NCBI GenBank assembly: GCA_028274465.1
Contig: CM051457.1
Span: forward strand, 105,461,982-105,525,981
Reading direction: 5' to 3'
Source of the DNA: Plantago ovata
Lineage: Eukaryota; Streptophyta; Magnoliopsida; Lamiales; Plantaginaceae
DNA: 64,000 nucleotides
The position numbers and the translations under genes are program-made. The notes under the pieces were generated by a model, which was given only the letters and a program-made list of their open reading frames with translations, did not search any database and was not told the origin of the DNA. Below, piece by piece: positions 32,401 through 45,190 of the stretch (positions are counted from its first letter, which is position 1; each line of letters begins with the position of its first letter).

Positions 32401-33419
32401 ATGAGGCATGTATGAGTATGACTTGCAACAAAACAATGTTAATATATATATATAAGATATATGTCTGAGAAAACATAACATACGATTAATGTATATAATT
32501 TGTAAAATGAAATAAGATGAGTCGTTATAGGAAGAATTACAAAGTTCTTGCTATAAATCATATCAAGTGTTTGTCCGGCTGTACTTCAAAGTGTGTCTTT
32601 TCTTCCATTGCTCTTTTCTTGTTCTGTTGTCTTTCTAGAAATGTCTTTGGCCTTTGTTTTTTCCTCCCTTTGTAGCACATTGTGCGGGGTTTAGAACAAT
32701 TGGTGGGGCACTAGTGTTCGGGGCAGCAGTTTCTGTTGGTATGCCGGACTCTTCTTCTTGTGGCATGTCCTTGAATTGTGTTGAATCTATAAGATTGTTT
32801 ATTCCCATCAAGGCTTGATTGTATGCATCTTCTACTATCTTTCTGGCTTCATTTTTTCCTTCTGATTTGATAATGAGTTGATTGAAGCTCCTGTTCATTG
32901 ACTGTCTCCATGCAATGCATTCCTGTTTTCATATAATGTGATGTTATATTGAAATCATGGCATGTCAAAGAGATATCATGGGATGATAAAGTGAAATCAT
33001 GGGATATATAGATGATATGATAAAAAAGAAATGAAGAATTTATTATACCTGTGCATTCTTGTTTGTGCTGTTGGTATGTACAACACGGTCCCATACCCTC
33101 GCTTTAGATGTTCTTGTCAAGCGTTGTAGTATGTACTTCTCGGGTATGCGTTTTATGTTATTTTTGTCCATAACACGGAGGCAATGTTGGCATTGCTAGC
33201 CAACCTCTTCAAAGTGTCTACATTTACAACTCACTTCGATGTCACCAGATGGATGCCTAATGAATAGAACACCATTAATGTCTTCTGGATCATCATCAGG
33301 GTAGACATCATACAAAATCTTGTCGCCAATTGTTACAGATTCAACAGCTGTAGTCTCTAGTCCTTTCCTAAATTGTCTCTGGAAGTACTTGAAGATTTTG
33401 AGTGTGTATACCTGCAGAT

Positions 33420-33500
33420 AAAAACATGTGAGAGATATCATGGGATATAGTTGATATCATGGGATATATAGTTGATATTATGGGATATATAGTTTGAGAT
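33420..33500. repeat. Motif array in SWIM-exon intron
   Basis: Three to four copies of GATATCATGGGATATA in the intron between 33419 and 33508; near-identical in the duplicate at 50590-50670. Confidence 0.9.
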
Positions 33501-34009
33501 ATACCTCAGCAGCATGCTTGACAAGAGCATTGTTAGAGTTCAGTCTTGGCCTATTATGAGTGTTCTTGTGCTCTTTATGCTTCTCATTTGATCTCCAGCG
33601 GTTGATCACTACATCGAAGAGTCTGAAGAATTGTGTGAGAGATGTATTTTTGTTGGCTCTGAATGAAATTGCATTGTTTGTACTCTCACTCCTTTGAGTA
33701 GATAGGATTCCAGCTGAAAAGAAGGGCTTGCTTAGGGCAGGTGACCACTTCTCTTTTAGAGAATACAGTTGATCGAACCAAGATTCATTTTCGAGCTCAA
33801 CTCACAAATCATTCCAGAGAAGTATTCTTCAAATTCTTCTTCATTTGACAACCCATAGATGCATATATTGAAAACTTCATTGAAGTTGTCATCATGCCTA
33901 AGCTTCGAGCAGTTTTTTAATGCATTTTGGTACAAGTGCCAAAGACACAGCTTGTGTCTGGTCTCATCTCCAAAAACCTACACAAGATTAAATAATGGAC
34001 AGATTATTC

Positions 34010-34265
34010 ATGTGCTTATATATTAAAATCATGGGGTATATTGGTTAAATCATGGGGTATATTGATGAAATCATGGGATATAACAGTTGAAATTTTGGAA
34101 GATTATTCATGTTCATAGAGTTCATATAATGTAGTATATAGTTCATGTAATGTAGTATACAGTTCATATAATATAGCATACATTTCATTTTATTTTCTTT
34201 GTGTGTGTTAATATCTTAAAGTAGATATCATGGGAGATTTAAGCAATATCATGGGACATATAAGT
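34010..34265. repeat. Motif array in transposase intron
   Basis: Copies of AAATCATGGGGTATATT plus a separate short unit, AGTTCATATAATGTAGTATA, repeated three times (34128-34185). Confidence 0.85.
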
Positions 34266-35399
34266 CATAACATAGTACCTCAACAATGGCTTTTGCAATT
34301 GCTGAATCTTGATCAGTGAAGATTGTAACTGGCTTCTTATTATCCATGGCTTTCATGAACTCTTCCATCAACCAGATAAATGATGTAGCTTCCTCGTTGG
34401 CAATGAATGCACAAGCAAACATTACATTGTTCCAGTGGTTATTTACACCAACAAACGGTGCACAAATTAGTCCATATTTGTTGGTCCTGAATGTGGTGTC
34501 AAATATCATGACGTCACCATAAAGCTCATAGTCGTTCTTCATCATCGAGTCCCTCCAGAAAAGGCTGCACATTCTACCCGTGTCATCCAACTTGTGTGAG
34601 TAGTAGAACTGCGGATCCTCATCTTTCTTTGCTTAAGCATGTCTAACACACACTGTGCATCTGCACCATCCATGATTTTTGTTCTCTTGCGACAAATGTA
34701 GTTGATATGGTCCCTCTGGATGATTCCAACATTCTCTTCCCCGCCCGCAACTGCTGACAAATATTTGAACGCATCGGTTGGCTTCACCATTGCTTTCTCG
34801 AACAAATCAATAATTTCTGCCCTCTCATCATCAATCGTTCTTTCTGACCTGTTGAAGTAACTCCATTCTGGTCTATTCAGTTCATGGTTGTGCCCAATTT
34901 TGTGTTCTTTGACTGCATATTTCTCGGTTTTGAAAATATTTTGGATCCTAAAGATAAAAACATGTGTGAGATATCATGGCATATATTGTTGACATCATGG
35001 GATATATCATTGATATCATGGGATATATAGTTGAGAACATGTGAGTTTTTTTTACCTCATCATTGCTTTGCAATCACACCTTCCACTACAGTTTTGCCTT
35101 CTTTTCTTAGTCTTCTTAGGCTCATCACCTTCTTCGTCTTGTGCAGCAACAGTGGGTGATGGAGTGATGGGTAATGGGCTTGGGTTTGCCTTACTTTTAC
35201 CTTCACGGCTGCACAAAAAGTACTTCTCCCATATTTCACCATTATTACCAATACGAGAGGTTGCTTTCTTCACAGAAAATCCAACATTTGCAGCATGTCT
35301 TTTGTACAGGAAGTATAGTTGATCAAAAGTTCCACTGATTCCCTTTAAGCATCCCGTAATGTCAAAATCAGGGGGAAGATCATTTACGTCTGCATATGA

Positions 35400-36158
35400 A
35401 ATATGTTTTCACAAGATAGGTGATTTCATGGTAAATATTTTTGATATCATGGGATATATTGTTGATTTTATGGGACGTATGGTTATTTTCATGGGATATA
35501 ACTTTTAGTTTTACTGCATGTGTGCATGTACTAGATATCATGGGATATATGCTTAATATCATGGGATATATGCTTAATATCATGGGATACATTGTTGATT
35601 TTTATGGGATGTATGCTTGTTTTCATGGCATTTAATTGTTAGTTTTTCTGCATGTGTGCATGTACTAGATATCATGGTATATATGCTTAATATCATGGGA
35701 TATATGATATAGTGTACTACTGTATGTGTATGCACTAGAGAATATGGCATGGTTGAAATCATGGGGCATATAATTGATTTCATGGGATATATGCTTAATA
35801 TCATGGGATATATCTGTCAGTTTACTGTATGTGTGCATGTACTATAGAATATGGGAGACATGGTTGAAATCATGGGACATATAATTGATTTCATGGGACA
35901 TATGCTTAATATCATGGGATATACCTGTGAGTTTACTTCATGTGTGCATGTACTGTTTGTGTATGCACTAGAGAATATGGCATTGTTGAAATCATGGGGC
36001 ATATGATTGATTTCATGGGATATATTCTTAATATCATGGGACCTATTGTTGATTTCATGGGATATAACATTTGGTTTTACAGTATGTGTGCATGTACTAG
36101 ATATCATGGGATATATACTTAATATCATGGGATATATGATTGAGTTTATGGGATATAA
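35400..36158. repeat. Largest motif array, transposase intron 1
   Basis: About 25-30 copies of ATATCATGGGATATATG in 760 bases. A higher-order unit of about 120 bases containing TGTGTGCATGTACTA is repeated about six times. It fills the whole intron between the first two transposase exons. Confidence 0.93.
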
Positions 36159-36264
36159 CCTCTGTTATTTTGTGTTTCTGCTTCTTCAGTCACTGGAAGC
36201 TGTTGATTACTAGCAGTAGGGTTTTGAGAAGTTGACATCTAACAATCACAACAATAAACACATT

Positions 36265-36720
36265 TTACGTAGCAACAACACAAAACATATCTTGCAGGTG
36301 CAGATTTACGTAGCAGCAACACAAAACAAAGCTTGCAGATGATGATTTAAGTAGCAACAACACGAAACAAAGGTTGCAGATGATGATTATGTAGGAACAT
36401 CACGAAACAGAGCTTGTAAATGATGATTTACGTAGCAACATCACGAAACAGAGCTTGTAGTTCATGATTTATGTAACAAAATCACAAATCGGAGCTTCCA
36501 AATCATGATTCACGTAACAAAATCACAAATCGAAGCTTCCACATCATGATTCACGTAATAAAATCACAAATAGGAGCTTCGAGATCATGATTCACGTAAC
36601 AAAATCACAAATCGGAGCTTCCAGATCATGATTTACGTTACAAAATCAAAAATCAGAGCTTTTAGTTCATGAATCATGTAACAAAAACACAAATCCAAGC
36701 TCCTAGATCACGAATTGAAG
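36265..36720. repeat. 41-base minisatellite, about 11 units
   Basis: GTAGCAACA(T)CACGAAACA and later GTAACAAAATCACAAATC followed by GGAGCTT and ATGATT words recur at 36268, 36310, 36351, 36391, 36432 and onward to about 36678, a period of about 41 bases. Units drift gradually in sequence from one end to the other. It lies between the transposase ATG and its GC-rich leader. Confidence 0.9.
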
Positions 36721-36764
36721 CTTATAGACCATTAATTGCAGAGATGAATGTATTTTTTGTACGT

Positions 36765-36965
36765 ACGTTTGATTTAGATGCAGAAACGACGGCGTAGCTG
36801 GAGGTGGTGACGGCGACGGCAACGTAGGTGGTCGTGGCGGTGGTTTCGACGTCGAGATGGAGGCGGCGCGACGTAGAGATGGAGGCGGTGGTTTCTTTCT
36901 CTCTCTACCGCTGTTTTCTCTCTCTTCGAAGTTGCGTTCGTTTGTGTGTTTGAGCTGGAGAGCGA
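36765..36965 (-). promoter_or_regulatory. GC-rich leader of the FAR1-type transposase
   Basis: An island of CGACGG and GGTGG words in otherwise AT-rich DNA, followed by CTCTCT runs (minus-strand GAGAGA), upstream of the minus-strand ATG at 36238. Likely 5' UTR and promoter edge, with the 41-base repeat probably in a leader intron. Inference from position. Confidence 0.4.
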
Positions 36966-37469
36966 GTTTTTGTTATAACCCGCTTTATGACCCGTTTCTG
37001 AGTCGGGTTGCTGGGTTGGGGTTTTTTTAAAAAGCTACTAATTAGTTGGGATTGATTTATAATTAGTAGTAGTTGGTCTATACTAGAGACGGTCTACTAG
37101 GAGACGGACTCTTGAAGAAAAGGAAAAATAAAAAAGAAGGCATCAAAGATAAATAAAATAAACATAAGGGACAAAGCTCATAACTCATAGAGAGAGAGAG
37201 TTTGTTGTTGTTCAGACACTTAATCCAAGGTCTTCTTCTTTGGTTTCAAGTTTCAACTATGGAGTTTCTTCTTCTCTTCCTTTATTTCATTTTTTTATTC
37301 GATCTTTCCTTCAATTCAATCTCTTCAGATCTGTGAATAATTTCACTCCAAAAGCTTATCCATGAGAGAAATCCAAAACAATGATTTGAAGAAAACTCAA
37401 AGTCCTTTCATCTTCTTCTTCTTTTTTGGCAAGAAGCAGTAGTAAGATTTTTTTTTTAATCTCAAGTCC

Positions 37470-37604
37470 CTTCTTCTTCTTTTTTTGCATTTTCACCCAG
37501 AACCGGAAAAGCCGGCGGCTCGTCCGTTTCCCGGCTCACCGTTTTTGCCGGTTCTTGTCCGGTTTTTCCGGTTCTGGGTGAAAATGCAAAAAAAGAAGAA
37601 GAAG
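37470..37604. repeat. Perfect 41-bp inverted repeat at 5' end of DUF6598 copy 2
   Basis: The arm at 37470-37510 is the exact inverted complement of 37564-37604 (centre of arm: TGCATTTTCACCCAGAACCG), with a 53-base GC-rich spacer that itself contains GCCGG words. It lies 60 bases upstream of the chosen start codon at 37665. Copies 3 and 4 do not have it. Confidence 0.95.
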
Positions 37605-37664
37605 GGAACAGAGGCAATTGAATTGGGATCTAGGGTTTGGTTGCGAAATTTGGTTGTGGGGAAG

Positions 37665-39883
37665 ATGGATGACAGGGATCCAGCTGATGATGATTATTAT
37701 TCGGATGACGTGGAAGACACCGCCAATTCCGCCGCCGCCGTTTCCTCTGGGAAAGACATAGACATGGAGGAATCTGCCGACAGGAAAGATATCATCCATG
37801 ATGTTGAAGACATGGATCCAGTTGATAAGAAACGAGCAAGAGCAGACGCTGGCGGCAAGAAGATGGTGCTATCTTCTGACCCTTATGATTATAGGGGGGC
37901 TGATGAGAAAGAACAAGAAAAACAGGAGCGAATGCAATATTATAAGGAAAAACTCAAACCAACTTACGATTCTGGGTTTGATTGGGAGGCTACTGAGTAT
38001 CTGAAACTATCTAAACAAGAAATGGACCATGACAACAAGATATTTGACCAACTGACTTATACCGGGGAGTACATCAATCAGCACAGGCACATGGTGGTGT
38101 GTCCAGTGCGAGGTCAAGATGAAGATGGCGATTTTTTGGCATTTCGATTTCACCCTCAGTTATGGAATCTCTATGACTACGGTAACCCTAATTAATCCTG
38201 CCCTTTGATTTATTTATTTATATTAATTTTTCTTGTTAGATTTTGTGCATGTTCATTCCTATAATTTGGTAGCCGTAATGATGTATGTATGTATGTATGT
38301 ATGTGTGTGTGTAAATTATGAATGAATGAATTTTTTATTTTTTTTAATGGAATCTTGTTTCCTTTCCTTGCTGCAGGGGAGCCTAATAACACATTGCCTA
38401 ATACCGTGCAAATACATTCACTCAAACTACGTATCAGTGATCATCATGATAGTGTTGTTTCCGAAGAGGACGATTATTCACTGGATGTGTATGGTCAAGT
38501 CAGCCTGATTTGCCTTGCATATGGTGCTTATGAGCACAATGTCATCTTCAACCGCCCCAGGGTGAAATGCCAAACCCTCACGAAAAAGGTAATTGGATTG
38601 TTTTATTACTTGCCTTCATTTTGTTTTGTGTATCTTATAAAGATATGATGCTTTTGATGCATGCATGTGTGTATGTTTTGATTTGATCCAGTCTTTTCAA
38701 TCCTACCAGCTTACAATATAGGCTATTAATGTTTTTTCTGCATGAGTTAATATAGCATATCTTTATAAGCTCTATATTTGTGTAGTTAGCTAGTGCACCT
38801 CTTCTTTTGTATCAAAGATTTATTTACACTAGCACTACTTTCTAAGCTCCAAGCATATATGCTTGTTTGACTATTACCAAATTGCATGTCCTTGCCGCCC
38901 TAAGTTAGTAGTAAGTATTTCCATGTTAGCTAGCCTAGCCTGCCATTTACAAGTTATACATGAGTTACTTAGTTTCCCCACTTGACAAACTATTTTTACA
39001 TTTGCAATATTCAAGTCTATTCTTGTTATGTTATTATTATTCGGAATGAAGCAATTAGCACATGGTCTACTTATTTATTAATATTGACCCTTAATTCATG
39101 CATGCTGTGCAGGATCCATATTTACGACTCACGGGTCCTCCCCTCCCTCCTCTGGCTCCTCCCCAGGCTAATCTGTGCATAGAAGCCAAACTGTTTTTGA
39201 AGGGCCGTGGCACTACTACTGACGACAAATATCTCAGACTATCCGCTAAATGTCAAACCAACCTGGTGGCCGGCGATGAACGCTTTGCAGATGATAGCGA
39301 TCAATATGTCATGGACCCTAACAAAGAATATCAGGACCATGTATCCAACTGCTGTAAAGAAAGCAAACTGTGCGCGTGCAAAGTGGACGGAACCGGCGAG
39401 CACTACTTGCTGGAGGTGAGACGTAGCATTATCACCTACAGTGTTCTGGCCAATATCTATGTGCAGCTTGTTGATGATATGTCACCACAAATAATGAATA
39501 GGACGATGTATGGCCGCTATCGTTTTACTGCCTATACGGATGTGTTGAGTACTAGTGAAGAGAGGAAGGTTGTGCTACTTGATGAGGAGTGTGTTGAAGT
39601 CCGCAACAACACTTTTATGCTCTCACGCCAAACTATCTGTGTTGATCATCGGTCTGGGACTCTTATACTATGTATAGAGCATGGTGATTTTGGAAAAGAA
39701 AAAGATCCAATAAGGTTGACATTCAAACCTCAAATCGAGGGTGAAGGCAAGGAAGAAAAAGTTAATATTGGCTCTTGCACGGTTGATGTCAAAGTCGAGT
39801 GGTCGATCTACTGGGAAAAAGTTGAAGAAATTGTGAAGGACAGTGATGCGCCTTTTTGCGTATTACGTTGTTGTATATTTTAA
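37665..39883 (+). CDS. DUF6598-like protein, copy 2
   Basis: Exons 37665-38181, 38377-38588 and 39113-39883 join in phase to about 500 residues. The start is the ATG giving MDDRDPADDDYYSDD, because homology with copies 3 and 4 begins there; the frame is open further upstream through the inverted repeat. Order: acidic, low-complexity N-terminus with a basic KKRARAD patch; a charged QERMQYYKEKLKPTYDSG helix region; HMVVCPVRGQDEDGDFLAFR; then the DUF6598 body (IHSLKLRISD, DVYGQVSLICLAYG, DPYLRLTGPP, VVLLDEECVEVRNN, IGSCTVDVKVEWSIYWEK). One base is missing near 39830 relative to copies 1 and 3, so the normal end EIREGQ is replaced by about 13 different residues. Function unknown; no membrane segment or signal peptide seen. 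Confidence 0.78.
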
Positions 39884-40065
39884 TATGTATCTGGAACTTG
39901 AGGATTGGACTAGTGTTAAATTATTGTAATATTTTTATTTTAATATATTATGTGTGGAACTTGAGGATTGTAGTAGGGTTAAATTATTGTAATATTTTTA
40001 TTTTAATATATTATGTGTGGAACTTGAGGATTGTAGTAGGGTTAAATTATTGTAATTAAAGTAAT
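39877..40065 (+). repeat. DUF6598 3'-UTR minisatellite, three units
   Basis: A unit of about 63 bases (GTGGAACTTGAGGATTGTAG...TTAAATTATTGTAATATTT) is repeated three times. Copy 3 also has three (53465-53641), copy 4 two (60730-60840), and the truncated fragment one (63050-63100). Confidence 0.92.
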
Positions 40066-40255
40066 AATATAATTAATCGCTTGATTCACCCAATTGATTG
40101 ACCTACCAATTAATTTTAATCCGTTGATCTTACTTTTTCAATTTCAATCTGGTACGTACACGTGTCATTATTTATTTAATTTTTTTTAATTATTTTTTCA
40201 TCTTTCATCTTCTCACGTCTTTTATCTCCCTTTCTGAATTTCTGAAATACAGGCT
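40066..40255 (+). other. Spacer downstream of DUF6598 copy 2
   Basis: AT- and T-rich DNA conserved in units 2, 3 and 4, ending at TACAGGCTTCGG, a possible splice acceptor for the following small ORF. Confidence 0.4.
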
Positions 40256-40920
40256 TCGGTAGTAGAAGAAGATAATGTGCGGTTTTGATGATGAGGCCGA
40301 AAAAGTGATCGACCTTGCTCTCTCTGGAGACGGTGTCTTTTTACGCTCTTGCTGCTGTTGATGTGTTATTGTTGAAATCTTCACAATTTCTAGAATCTTA
40401 TTTGGTATGGGAGTGATAAATATATGACATCAGTTTCAAATTCTGATCCTGTGATAAATGTTGACAAATCATGCTATGTTGATGATCCTAGCGAGGTGTT
40501 GCAAGAGTCACAACTGCAGTCCATAGGTGAGATTATTACAAGTATTATAGTTCCGTGCATTATTTCAATTTTCATAGTAAGTTGGACTGGAATACATGAG
40601 TTATTTCACCCACCACCACTCTTATTTGCCTATAGGTTCTCTCTTATACGATTTATGGATCTCCAGTTGTCCTTATCAGAACTCAAAATACTGTTTTATT
40701 TCATTTTTGTCCACTGTAATTTATGTGCAAGTTTCGGTCTCTAACTGCATTACATATTTTTTGATAGTGGGACATGTAAATATCTGTCTTTCTTAGTTGC
40801 ATATGATATGGCAACTTTATTTTCAATTACTGCAGCTTCATCTACTGAAATTTGTGACTCCTTAAAAGTTGAAAAGCTTCGGAAATTCATAGACTATCGA
40901 TCCCTCCGCAGATGCTGATA
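40256..40920 (+). other. Unidentified spliced-looking segment, unit 2
   Basis: ATG at 40275 gives MCGFDDEAEKVIDLALSGDG and about eight more codons. At about 40420 a second segment reads SDPVINVDKSCYVDDPSEVL then QESQLQSIG before a GTGAG donor. After an AG at about 40836 a third reads SSTEICDSLKVEKLRKFIDY then RSLRRC and stops at 40917. Coding-like pieces with splice signals suggest a captured or decayed gene. It is repeated in units 3 and 4. I do not recognise the protein. Confidence 0.45.
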
Positions 40921-41117
40921 ATGTAAGTACATTCAATGTTCTGTGATGCACTTAAATAGTTTGATGTATTTGGATTTTTGTATAATCTCAATTCTGAATT
41001 CCTTTAAATAAGGAGAAAATTTAAATATTGAGTTATATTGATAATGGGTGTTAATTTTACTTTATGGATGATTTGTGGCCACAAAAATGTGTTGATGGAA
41101 TACAAAATTATTATAAC

Positions 41118-43925
<2,808 letters not shown>

Positions 43926-45068
43926 ATATATAAGCTGGAGTTGAAACAAGACTATCAGGAGAAAATCTTTAAGGCAAAAAAGAAAAAAGAAAGGAAAAAT
44001 CTCAAGTTGTTTGAAAAAGACTTCCAGGTCACGATCACTTCAAGTGGCATTTCAGTGTTGAAGGTAGGATTTATTTTTGGGGAGGGGGTTGCATTTTTGT
44101 GTCTGTTGTCTTTGTCTGAAACGGAGGAATCAAATAAGACAACTTCACCAAGATTTTGCATTCATTCTGATTTGGCAAGGGTAGCTTCTCACTTTTATTT
44201 TACTCCTGTTTGTACTTGGCCTTTTTTGCTACTAAAAGTGTCTGTTACCTTTTGTCTTAGAGTCCTCCTCTTTGACTGGTTAGAAATTTTAGCACTGCAC
44301 ACAGAAGCACCCAGTAAAAAAGTCTGCATGTGTTCTTGTTTCTGTAAGTATTGGTGGAGCAACTGTTTTCCTGGTTTGCTTCTCTGGATTGATATTTCGA
44401 ATTCTATCTTGTTAATGATAGACTTAGACAATGTAGGTTTCAACTTGGTGGAACAGATTTCTACTCATTTTGTTAATGTTAGACTTAGACAATGTAGGTT
44501 GCTCAGGTGAGCTGGTCTGGCAATTTTGGCCAGTTCAAGTACTTTCTATTGAAGTGGAAAGTTGCTATGATATTATTTTTGTAATTAAGGATAACATTTT
44601 GTGGGAAGTTTTTGACTTAGTGCGCATTGGAGTTTGCAATCCAAAGGATGAACATGATCTGGATCTCTTGGAAGACCCGACAAAATACAAGATAAGAGAA
44701 GAGTTCAAGACCAGAGAGCAAAAATTGAAAAAGAAAATGGTGGTCTTAGGCAAGGTTAATCTCAAGACTTCAAGGACTTATTTGAAGGAAAGAAAGAAAG
44801 AAAGAACAAGGTGGCAGCTGCGAAGCAACAAGATAAGGCAATTGAATCAACTGAACTCACTTATGAAGACTGATGTGAAGTTCAAAAAGAGTTTAGATGA
44901 TGTATATCCTTTTGTGATGAAGAACGAGAATTTTTGTAAATCACTTTTGGCGCCCTTGAAGGCAAATTTGTACTGGGGGTCTCATAAACCTCCCTGACTT
45001 ATTTTAGTATCTATAAATTTCGAGAGCTGAGCTCTCTTTAAAAAAAATAAAAAATAAATAAAAAAAAT
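43926..45068 (+). other. Coding-like fragment of unknown gene
   Basis: Plus-strand pieces look protein-like: about 43933-44070 (LELKQDYQEKIFKAKKKKER, LKLFEKDFQV) and 44560-44997 (SCYDIIFVIKDNILWEVFDL, NPKDEHDLDLLEDPTKYKIR, VYPFVMKNENFCKSLLAPLK). Charged, lysine-rich composition. Frames are interrupted and no domain is recognised. It is followed by A-rich DNA and a TA microsatellite, so it may be the 3' end of a retroposed or captured sequence. Confidence 0.35.

Positions 45069-45190
<122 letters not shown>

Larger units (their letters stand above)
32558..36238 (-). pseudogene. MULE transposase, FAR1/FRS type with SWIM zinc finger
   Basis: Exons on the minus strand: 36160-36238 (ATG, MSTSQNPTASNQQLP), 35056-35389 (FAR1-type N-terminal zinc-binding domain: LYFLYKRHAANVGFSV, GEIWEKYFLCSREGK, RCDCKAMMR), about 34275-34950 (transposase core; DVMIFDTTFRTNKYG, TIFTDQDSAIAKAI), 33508-33978 (HKLCLWHLYQNAL), 33050-33419 (SWIM finger, CKCRHFEEVG) and 32558-32930. 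FDTT and TDQD supply the first two DDE-type acidic residues. Defects: a one-base deletion near 34624, a frame break near 33805, a stop (TAG) inside the SWIM finger at about 33200, and a frameshift near 32676 that loses the normal C-terminus. It would bind and mobilise MULE ends; FAR1/FHY3 light regulators derive from this family. Confidence 0.88.
28130..36960. mobile_element. Large FAR1/Ulp1 Mutator-like element (MULE), decayed
   Basis: Two convergent genes characteristic of some plant MULEs lie here: a Ulp1-type (C48) cysteine protease on the plus strand (28524-31647) and a FAR1-type transposase with SWIM zinc finger on the minus strand (32558-36238). Their introns and the spaces between are filled with a degenerate motif near ATATCATGGGATATA, and the minus-gene leader carries a 41-base minisatellite. 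Terminal inverted repeats and target duplications were not found; the left end may be in or beyond the gap at 27.7 kb. Both genes contain frame breaks, so the element looks immobile. Confidence 0.75.

Noticed and set aside
36265..36720. Regular repeats with about 41-bp spacing, resembling a CRISPR array
   Set aside because: This is plant nuclear DNA, the units are contiguous without unique spacers, and the sequence drifts like a minisatellite.
37485..37664. Upstream in-frame extension of DUF6598 copy 2
   Set aside because: It runs through the inverted repeat and has no counterpart in copies 3 and 4, so the start at 37665 was preferred.
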